64,000 nt of DNA from Atherix ibis (taxonomy: Eukaryota; Arthropoda; Insecta; Diptera; Athericidae), in contig OY282610.1 of assembly GCA_958298945.1 (NCBI GenBank), positions 49,483,667 through 49,547,666 on the forward strand. Direction: 5' to 3'. The notes beneath the pieces were generated by a model, which was given only the letters and a program-made list of their open reading frames with translations, was not told where the DNA came from and did not search any database. The position numbers and the translations under genes were made by a program. This document shows positions 51,801 through 61,700 of the stretch, piece after piece; positions within the stretch are counted from its first letter, which is position 1; every line of letters begins with the position of its first letter.

Positions 51801-52170
51801 GTCAATCCACGTTTTTTTTGGTCCAAACCATGGAGAAACATTCAAAATGCTTAAATTGCTGAAAACTGCATCGATTTTGGCCGAAATTTTCGGAAAATAC
51901 GATTTCTTGAAAAATGCAGTAAAATTGAAAATTTTCCTTTGGGGGACTTTTGGAAGATTTGAAATTTTTATCAAAAATTTAACTTTTGTCAATCCACGTT
52001 TTTTTTGGTCCAAACCATGGAGAAACATTCAAAATGCTTAAATTGCTGAAAACTGCATCGATTTTGGCCGAAATTTTCGGAAAATACGATTTCTTGAAAA
52101 ATGCAGTAAAATTGAAAATTTTCCTTTGGGGGACCTTTGGAAGATTTGTAATTTTTCTCGAAAATTTAAC
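48809..52170 (-). repeat. Subfamily unique to the inverted arm: GACTTTTGGAAGATTTG and CCACGTTTTTTTTGG
   Basis: Several monomers (near 48,955-49,015, 49,140-49,200, 51,010-51,070, 51,190-51,255, 51,770-51,815 and 51,950-52,005) share GGGGGACTTTTGGAAG or close forms, TTTGAAATTTTTCTCAAA instead of TTTGTAATTTTTCTCGAAA, and eight T after CCACG. These changes weaken the CTCGA dyad and shorten the G/C island. They are not seen in the forward arm. The interval is interrupted by ordinary copies. No gene is present. Confidence 0.83.
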
Positions 52171-53481
52171 TTTTGTCAATCCACGATTTTTTTGGTCCAA
52201 ACCATGGAGAAACATTCAAAATGCTTAAATTGCTGAAAACTGCATCGATTTTGGCCGAAATTTGCGGAAAATACGATTTCTTGAAAAATGCAGTAAAATT
52301 GAAAATTTTCTTTGGGGGACCCTTGGAAGATTTGTAATTTTTCTCGAAATTATAGCTTTTGTCAATCCACGATTTTTTTGGTCCAAACCATGGAGAAACA
52401 TTCAAAATGCTTAAATTGCTGAAAACTGCATCGATTTTGGCCGAAATTTTCGGAAAATACGATTTCTTGAAAAATGCAGTAAAGTTGAAAATTTTCCTTT
52501 GGGGGGACCCTTGGAAGATTTGTAATTTTTCTCGAAAATTTAACTTTTGTCAATCCACGATTTTTTTGGTCCAAACCATGGAGAAACATTCAAAATGCTT
52601 AAATTGCTGAAAACTGCATCGATTTTGGCCGAAATTTGCGGAAAATACGATTTCTTGAAAAATGCAGTAAAATTGAAAATTTTCCTTTGGGGGACCCTTG
52701 GAAGATTTGTAATTTTTCTCGAAAATTTAACTTTTGTCAATCCACGGTTTTTTGGGTCCAAACCATGGAGAAACATTCAAAATACTTAAATTGCTGAAAA
52801 CTGCATCGATTTTGGCCGAAATTTTCGGAAAATACGATTTCTTGAAAAATGCAGTAAAATTGAAAATTTTCCTTTGGGGGACCCTTGGAAGATTTGTAAT
52901 TTTTCTCGAAAATTAAAGCTTTTGTCAATCCACGATTTTTTTGGTCCAAACCATGGAGAAACATTCAAAATGCTTAAATTGCTGAAAACTGCATCGATTT
53001 TGGCCGAAATTTTCGGAAAATACGATTTCTTGAAAAATGCAGTAAAATTGAAAATTTTCCTTTGGGGGACCCTTGGAAGATTTGTAATTTTTCTCGAAAA
53101 TTTAACTTTTTGTCAATCCACGATTTTTTTGGTCCAAACCATGGAGAAACATTCAAAATGCTTAAATTGCTGAAAACTGCATCGATTTTGGCCGAAATTT
53201 CGGAAATACGATTTCTTGAAAAATGCAGTAAAATTGAAAATTTTCCTTTGGGGGACCCTTGGAAGATTTGTAATTTTTCTCGAAAATTTAACTTTTGTCA
53301 ATCCACGATTTTTTTGGTCCAACCCATGGAGAAACATTCAAAATACTTAAATTGCTGAAAACTGCATCGATTTTGGGCGAAATTTTCGGAAAATACGATT
53401 TCTTGAAAAATGCAGTAAAATTGAAAATTTTCCTTTGGGGGACCCTTGGAAGATTTGTAATTTTTCTCGAAAATTTAACTT

Positions 53482-53617
53482 TTGTCAATCCACGATTTTT
53501 TTGGTCCAAACCATGGAGAAACATTCAAAATGCTTAAATTGCTGAAAACAGTAAAATTGAAAATTTTCCTTTGGGGGACCCTTGGAAGATTTGTAATTTT
53601 TCTCGAAATTATAGCTT
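53482..53617 (-). repeat. Shortened monomer 1 (136 bp, 51-bp internal deletion)
   Basis: GCTGAAAAC runs straight into AGTAAAATTG at about 53,541-53,558. Ordinary copies have 51 bp more, from TGCATCGATT to AAAAATGC, between these points. The short motifs flanking the loss suggest a microhomology deletion. The CCGAAAATTTCGG dyad and ATCGAT are lost. Confidence 0.92.
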
Positions 53618-53803
53618 TTGTCAATCCACGATTTTTTGGTCCAAACCATGGAGAAACATTCAAAATGCTTAAATTGCTGAAAACTGCATCGATTTTGGCC
53701 GAAATTTTCGGAAAATACGATTTCTTGAAAAATGCAGTAAAATTGAAAATTTTCCTTTGGGGGACCCTTGGAAGATTTGTAATTTTTCTCGAAAATTTAA
53801 CTT

Positions 53804-53939
53804 TTGTCAATCCACGATTTTTTTGGTCCAAACCATGGAGAAACATTCAAAATGCTTAAATTGCTGAAAACAGTAAAATTGAAAATTTTCCTTTGGGGGA
53901 CCCTTGGAAGATTTGTAATTTTTCTCGAAATTATAGCTT
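53804..53939 (-). repeat. Shortened monomer 2 (136 bp)
   Basis: It has the same 51-bp deletion junction as the copy 322 bp to the left. The pair of one short and one full monomer (136 + 186 bp) is therefore tandemly repeated. Confidence 0.92.
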
Positions 53940-54686
53940 TTGTCAATCCACGATTTTTTTGGTCCAAACCATGGAGAAACATTCAAAATGCTTAAATTGC
54001 TGAAAACTGCATCGATTTTGGCCGAAATTTGCGGAAAATACGATTTCTTGAAAAATGCAGTAAAATTGAAAATTTTCCTTTGGGGGACCCTTGGAAGATT
54101 TGTAATTTTTCTCGAAATTATAGCTTTTGTCAATCCACGATTTTTTTGGTCCAAACCATGGAGAAACATTCAAAATGCTTAAATTGCTGAAAACTGCATC
54201 GATTTTGGCCGAAATTTTCGGAAAATACGATTTCTTGAAAAATGCAGTAAAATTGAAAATTTTCCTTTGGGGGACCCTTGGAAGATTTGTAATTTTTCTC
54301 GAAAATTTAACTTTTGTCAATCCACGATTTTTTTGGTCCAAACCATGGAGAAACATTCAAAATGCTTAAATTGCTGAAAACTGCATCGATTTTGGCCGAA
54401 ATTTGCGGAAAATACGATTTCTTGAAAAATGCAGTAAAATTGAAAATTTTCCTTTGGGGGACCCTTGGAAGATTTGTAATTTTTCTCGAAAATTTAACTT
54501 TTGTCAATCCACGGTTTTTTGGGTCCAAACCATGGAGAAACATTCAAAATACTTAAATTGCTGAAAACTGCATCGATTTGGCCGAAATTTTCGGAAAATA
54601 CGATTTCTTGAAAAATGCAGTAAAATTGAAAATTTTCCTTTGGGGGACCCTTGGAAGATTTGTAATTTTTCTCGAAATTAAAGCTT

Positions 54687-56180
54687 TTGTCAATCCACGA
54701 TTTTTTTGGTCCAAACCATGGAGAAACATTCAAAATGCTTAAATTGCTGAAAACTGCATCGATTTTGGCCGAAATTTTCGGAAAATACGATTTCTTGAAA
54801 AATGCAGTAAAATTGAAAATTTTCCTTTGGGGGACCCTTGGAAGATTTGAAATTTTTCTCGAAAATTTAACTTTTGTCAATCCATTTTTTTTTTGGTCCA
54901 AACCATGGAGAAACATTCAAAATGCTTAAATTGCTGAAAACTGCATCGATTTTGGCCGAAATTTTCGGAAAATACGATTTCTTGAAAAATGCAGTAAAAT
55001 TGAAAATTTTCCTTTGGGGGACCCTTGGAAGATTTGTAATTTTTCTCGAAAATTTAACTTTTGTCAATCCACGATTTTTTTGGTCTAAACCATGGAGAAA
55101 CATTCAAAATGCTTAAATTGCTGAAAACTGCATCGATTTTGGCCGAAATTTGCGGAAAATACGATTTCTTGAAAAATGCAGTAAAATTGAAAATTTTCCT
55201 TTGGGGGACCCTTGGAAGATTTGTAATTTTTCTCGAAAATTTAACTTTTGTCAATCCACGATTTTTTTGGTCCAAACCATGGAGAAACATTCAAAATGCT
55301 TAAATTGCTGAAAACTGCATCGATTTTGGCCGAAGTTTTCGGAAAATACGATTTCTTGAAAAATGCAGTAAAATTGAAAATTTTCCTTTGGGGGACCCTT
55401 GGAAGATTTGTAATTTTTCTCGAAAATTTAACTTTTGTCAATCCACGATTTTTTTGGTCCAAACCATGGAGAAACATTCAAAATACTTAAATTGCTGAAA
55501 ACTGCATCGATTTTGGCCGAAATTTTCGGAAAATACGATTTCTTGAAAAATGCAGTAAAATTGAAAATTTTCCTTTGGGGGACCCTTGGAAGATTTGTAA
55601 TTTTTCTCGAAATTAAAGCTTTTGTCAATCCACGATTTTTTTGGTCCAAACCATGGAGAAACATTCAAAATGCTTAAATTGCTGAAAACTGCATCGATTT
55701 TGGCCGAAATTTTCGGAAAATACGATTTCTTGAAAAATGCAGTAAAATTGAAAATTTTCCTTTGGGAGACCCTTGGAAGATTTGTAATTTTTCTCGAAAA
55801 TTTAACTTTTGTCAATCCACGATTTTTTTGGTCCAAACCATGGAGAAACATTCAAAATGCCTAAATTGCTGAAAACTGCATCGATTTTGGCCGAAATTTT
55901 CGGAAAATACGATTTCTTGAAAAATGCAGTAAAATTGAAAATTTTCCTTTGGGGGACCCTTGGAAGATTTGTAATTTTTCTCGAAAATTTAACTTTTGTC
56001 AATCCACGATTTGTTTGGTCCAAACCATGGAGAAACATTCAAAATACTTAAATTGCTGAAAACTGCATCGATTTTGGGCGAAATTTTCGGAAAATACGAT
56101 TTCTTGAAAAATGCAGTAAAATTGAAAATTTTCCTTTGGGGGACCCTTGGAAGATTTGTAATTTTTCTCGAAATTATAGC
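54687..56180 (-). repeat. Recurring block of the inverted arm, copy 1
   Basis: Ordered markers: CAATCCATTTTTTTTTTGG (54,887), GGTCTAAACCATGG (55,082), GCCGAAGTTTTCGG (55,331), AATTAAAGCTTTTG (about 55,612), TTTGGGAGACCC (55,762), AATGCCTAAATTG (55,856) and ACGATTTGTTTGG (56,007). The same order appears in copy 2, 2.56 kb further on. Confidence 0.85.
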
Positions 56181-57250
56181 TTTTGTCAATCCACGATTTT
56201 TTGGTCCAAACCATGGAGAAACATTCAAAATGCTTAAATTGCTGAAAACTGCATCGATTTTGGCCGAAATTTTCGGAAAATACGATTTCTTGAAAAATGC
56301 AGTAAAATTGAAAATTTTCCTTTGGGGGACCCTTGGAAGATTTGTAATTTTTTCGAAAATTTAACTTTTGTCAATCCACGATTTTTTTGGTCCAAACCAT
56401 GGAGAAACATTCAAAATGCTTAAATTGCTGAAAACTGCATCGATTTTGGCCGAAATTTTCGGAAAATACGATTTCTTGAAAAATGCAGTAAAATTGAAAT
56501 TTTCCTTTGGGGGACCCTTGGAAGATTTGTAATTTTTCTCGAAAATTTAACTTTTGTCAATCCACGATTTTTTTGGTCCAAACCATGGAGAAACATTCAA
56601 AATGCTTAAATTGCTGAAAACTGCATCGATTTTGGCCGAAATTTTCGGAAAATACGATTTCTTGAAAAATGCAGTAAAATTGAAAATTTTCCTTTGGGGG
56701 GACCCTTGGAAGATTTGAAATTTTTCTCGAAAATTTAACTTTTGTCAATCCATTTTTTTTTTGGTCCAAACCATGGAGAAACATTCAAAATGCTTAAATT
56801 GCTGAAAACTGCATCGATTTTGGCCGAAATTTTCGGAAAATACGATTTCTTGAAAAATGCAGTAAAATTGAAAATTTTCCTTTGGGGGACCCTTGGAAGA
56901 TTTGTAATTTTTCTCGAAAATTTAACTTTTGTCAATCCACGATTTTTTTGGTCTAACCATGGAGAAACATTCAAAATGCTTAAATTGCTGAAAACAGTAA
57001 AATTGAAAATTTTCCTTTGGGGGACCCTTGGAAGATTTGTAATTTTTCTCGAAATTATAGCTTTTGTCAATCCACGATTTTTTTGGTCCAAACCATGGAG
57101 AAACATTCAAAATGCTTAAATTGCTGAAAACTGCATCGATTTTGGCCGAAATTTTCGGAAAATACGATTTCTTGAAAAATGCAGTAAAATTGAAAATTTT
57201 CCTTTGGGGGACCCTTGGAAGATTTGTAATTTTTCTCGAAAATTTAACTT
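56181..57250 (-). repeat. Inverted-arm spacer copies between the two large blocks
   Basis: Ordinary inverted satellite monomers with several one-base indels (AATTTTTTCGAAAATT near 56,346; GGGGGGACCC near 56,696). A partial extra copy of the block marker pair CAATCCATTTTTT (about 56,749) and GGTCTAACC (about 56,951) lies 1,868 bp after that in copy 1. No gene is present. Confidence 0.8.
56929..57063 (-). repeat. Shortened monomer 3 (135 bp)
   Basis: It has the same 51-bp deletion junction, plus loss of one A in GGTCTAACCATGG. It sits 3.1 kb from shortened monomer 2 but next to a GGTCTAAACC-derived copy, so the deletion allele has been combined with another block. Confidence 0.9.
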
Positions 57251-58741
57251 TTGTCAATCCACGATTTTTTTGGTCCAAACCATGGAGAAACATTCAAAAT
57301 GCTTAAATTGCTGAAAACTGCATCGATTTTGGCCGAAATTTTCGGAAAATACGATTTCTTGAAAAATGCAGTAAAATTGAAAATTTTCCTTTGGGGGACC
57401 CTTGGAAGATTTGAAATTTTTTTCGAAAATTTAACTTTTGTCAATCCATTTTTTTTTGGTCCAAACCATGGAGAAACATTCAAAATGCTTAAATTGCTGA
57501 AAACTGCATCGATTTTGGCCGAAATTTTCGAAAATACGATTTCTTGAAAAATGCAGTAAAATTGAAAATTTTCCTTTGGGGACCCTTGGAAGATTTGTAA
57601 TTTTTCTCGAAAATTTAACTTTTGTCAATCCACGATTTTTTTGGTCTAAACCATGGAGAAACATTCAAAATGCTTAAATTGCTGAAAACTGCATCGATTT
57701 TGGCCGAAATTTGCGGAAAATACGATTTCTTGAAAAATGCAGTAAAATTGAAAATTTTCCTTTGGGGGACCCTTGGAAGATTTGTAATTTTTCTCGAAAA
57801 TTTAACTTTTGTCAATCCACGATTTTTTTGGTCCAAACCATGGAGAAACATTCAAAATGCTTAAATTGCTGAAAACTGCATCGATTTTGGCCGAAGTTTT
57901 CGGAAAATACGATTTCTTGAAAAATGCAGTAAAATTGAAAATTTTCCTTTGGGGACCCTTGGAAGATTTGTAATTTTTCTCGAAAATTTAACTTTTGTCA
58001 ATCCACGATTTTTTTGGTCCAAACCATGGAGAAACATTCAAAATACTTAAATTGCTGAAAACTGCATCGATTTTGGCCGAAATTTTCGGAAAATACGATT
58101 TCTTGAAAAATGCAGTAAAATTGAAAATTTTCCTTTGGGGGACCCTTGGAAGATTTGTAATTTTTCTCGAAATTAAAGCTTTTGTCAATCCACGATTTTT
58201 TTGGTCCAAACCATGGAGAAACATTCAAAATGCTTAAATTGCTGAAAACTGCATCGATTTTGGCCGAAATTTTCGGAAAATACGATTTCTTGAAAATGCA
58301 GTAAAATTGAAAATTTTCCTTTGGGAGACCCTTGGAAGATTTGTAATTTTTCTCGAAAATTTAACTTTTGTCAATCCACGATTTTTTTGGTCCAAACCAT
58401 GGAGAAACATTCAAAATGCCTAAATTGCTGAAAACTGCATCGATTTTGGCCGAAATTTTCGGAAAATACGATTTCTTGAAAAATGCAGTAAAATTGAAAA
58501 TTTTCCTTTGGGGGACCCTTGGAAGATTTGTAATTTTTCTCGAAAATTTAACTTTTGTCAATCCACGATTTGTTTGGTCCAAACCATGGAGAAACATTCA
58601 AAATACTTAAATTGCTGAAAACTGCATCGATTTTGGGCGAAATTTTCGGAAAATACGATTTCTTGAAAAATGCAGTAAAATTGAAAATTTTCCTTTGGGG
58701 GACCCTTGGAAGATTTGTAATTTTTCTCGAAATTATAGCTT
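57251..58741 (-). repeat. Recurring block of the inverted arm, copy 2
   Basis: Markers repeat those of copy 1 at offsets that slide from 2,564 to 2,559 bp through small deletions: CAATCCATTTTTTTTGG (about 57,442), GGTCTAAACC (57,643), GAAGTTTTCGG (about 57,893), TTTGGGAGACCC (58,321), AATGCCTAAATTG (58,415) and ACGATTTGTTTGG (58,566). A partial third copy (AATGCCTAAATTG and GATTTGTTTGG) follows near 59,351 and 59,503, 936 bp after copy 2. Confidence 0.85.
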
Positions 58742-61700
58742 TTGTCAATCCACGATTTTTTTGGTCCAAACCATGGAGAAACATTCAAAATGCTTAAATT
58801 GCTGAAAACTGCATCGATTTTGGCCGAAATTTTCGGAAAATACGATTTCTTGAAAAATGCAGTAAAATTGAAAATTTTCCTTTGGGGGACCCTTGGAAGA
58901 TTTGTAATTTTTTTCGAAAATTTAACTTTTGTCAATCCACGATTTTTTGGTCCAAACCATGGAGAAACATTCAAAATGCTTAAATTGCTGAAAACTGCAT
59001 CGATTTTGGCCGAAATTTTCGGAAAATACGATTTCTTGAAAAATGCAGTAAAATTGAAAATTTTCCTTTGGGGGACCCTTGGAAGATTTGTAATTTTTCT
59101 CGAAAATTTAACTTTTGTCAATCCACGATTTTTTTTTGGTCCAAACCATGGAGAAACATTCAAAATGCTTAAATTGCTGAAAACTGCATCGATTTTGGCC
59201 GAAATTTGCGGAAAATACGATTTCTTGAAAAATGCAGTAAAATTGAAAATTTTCCTTTGGGGGACCCTTGGAAGATTTGTAATTTTTCTCGAAAATTTAA
59301 CTTTTGTCAATCCACGATTTTTTTGGTCCAAACCATGGAGAAACATTCAAAATGCCTAAATTGCTGAAAACTGCATCGATTTTGGCCGAAATTTTCGGAA
59401 AATACGATTTCTTGAAAAATGCAGTAAAATTGAAAATTTTCCTTTGGGGGACCCTTGGAAGATTTGTAATTTTTCTCGAAAATTTAACTTTTTGTCAATC
59501 CACGATTTGTTTGGTCCAAACCATGGAGAAACATTCAAAATACTTAAATTGCTGAAAACTGCATCGATTTTGGGCGAAATTTTCGGAAAATACGATTTCT
59601 TGAAAAATGCAGTAAAATTGAAAATTTTCCTTTGGGGGACCCTTGGAAGATTTGTAATTTTTCTCGAAATTAAGCTTTTGTCTATCCACGATTTTTTTGG
59701 TCCAAACCATGGAGAAACATTCAAAATGCTTAAATTGCTGAAAACTGCATCGATTTTGGCCGAAATTTTCGGAAAATACGATTTCTTGAAAAATGCAGTA
59801 AAATTGAAAATTTTCCTTTGGGGGACCCTTGGAAGATTTGTAATTTTTCTCGAAAATTTAACTTTTGTCAATCCACGATTTTTTGGTCCAAACCATGGAG
59901 AAACATTCAAAATGCTTAAATTGCTGAAAACTGCATCGATTTTGGCCGAAATTTTCGGAAAATACGATTTCTTGAAAAATGCAGTAAAATTGAAAATTTT
60001 CCTTTGGGGGACCCTTTGAAGATTTGTAATTTTTCTCGAAAATTTAACTTTTGTCAATCCATGATTTTTTTGGTCCAAACCATGGAAAAACATTCAAAAT
60101 GCTTAAATTGCTGAAAACTGCATCGATTTTGGCCGAAATTTTCGGAAAATACGATTTCTTGAAAAATGCAGTAAAATTGAAAATTTTCCTTTGGGGGACC
60201 CTTGGAAGATTTGTAATTTTTCTCGAAAATTTAACTTTTGTCAATCCACTTTTTTTTTGGTCCAAACCATGGAGAAACATTCAAAATGCTTAAATTGCTG
60301 AAAACTGCATCGATTTTGGCCGAAATTTTCGGAAAATACGATTTCTTGAAAAATGCAGTAAAATTGAAAATTTTCCTTTGGGGGACCCTTGGAAGATTTG
60401 TAATTTTTTAGAAAATTTAACTTTTGTCAATCCACGATTTTTTTGGTCCAAACCATGGAGAAACATTCAAATGCTTAAATTGCTGAAAACTGCATCGATT
60501 TTGGCCGAAATTTTCGGAAAATACGATTTCTTGAAAAATGCAGTAAAATTGAAAATTTTCCTTTGGGGGACCCTTGGAAGATTTGTAATTTTTCTCGAAA
60601 ATTTAACTTATGTCAATCCACGATTTTTTTGGTCCAAACCATGGAGAAACATTCAAAATGCTTAAATTGCTGAAAACTGCATCGATTTTGGCCGAAATTT
60701 TCGGAAAATACGATTTCTTGAAAAATGCAGTAAAATTGAAAATTTTCCTTTGGGGACCCTTGGAAGATTTGTAATTTTTCTCGAAAATTTAACTTTTGTC
60801 AATCCACGATTTTTTTGGTCCAAACCATGGAGAAACATTCAAAATGCTTAAATTGCTGAAAACTGCATCGATTTTGGCCGAAATTTGCGGAAAATACGAT
60901 TTCTTGAAAAATGCAGTAAAATTGAAAATTTTCCTTTGGGGGACCCATGGAAGATTTGTAATTTTTCTCGAAAATTTAACTTTTGTCAGTCCACGATTTT
61001 TTTGGTCCAAACCATGGAGAAACATTCAAAATGCTTAAATTGCTGAAAACTGCATCGATTTTGGCCGAAATTTTCGGAAAATACGATTTCTTGAAAAATG
61101 CAGTAAAATTGAAAATTTTCCTTTGGGGGACCCTTGGAAGATTTGTAATTTTTCACGAAAAATGAAAAATTAACTTTTGTCAATCCACGATTTTTTTGGT
61201 CCAAACCATGGAGAAACATTCAAAATGCTTAAATTGCTGAAAACTGCATCGATTTTGGCCGAAATTTTCGGAAAATACGATTTCTTGAAAAATGCAGTAA
61301 AATTGAAAATTTTCCTTTGGGGGACCCTTGGAAGATTTGTAATTTTTCTCGAAAATTTAACTTTTGTCAATCCACGATTTTTTTGGTCCAAACCATGGAG
61401 AAACATTCAAAATACTTAAATTGCTGAAAACTGCATCGATTTTGGCCGAAATTTTCGGAAAATACGATTTCTTGAAAAATGCAGTAAAATTGAAAATTTT
61501 CCTTTGGGGGACCCTTGGAAGATTTGTAATTTTTCTCGAAATTATAGCTTTTGTCAATCCACGATTTTTTTGGTCCAAACCATGGAGAAACATTCAAAAT
61601 GCTTAAATTGCTGAAAACTGCATCGATTTTGGCCGAAATTTTCGGAAAATACGATTTCTTGAAAAATGCAGTAAAATTGAAAATTTTCCTTTGGGGGACC

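Larger units (their letters stand above)
52171..54686 (-). repeat. Inverted-arm segment with GGGTCCAAACC markers and shortened monomers
   Basis: The marker CCACGGTTTTTTGGGTCC occurs at about 52,742 and 54,509 (spacing 1,767 bp). The number is not a multiple of 187 because two 51-bp deletions lie between. Several one-base indels occur (GGGGGGACCC near 52,502; GAAATTTCGGAAATACG near 53,195). The rest is ordinary satellite and no gene is present. Confidence 0.8.
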
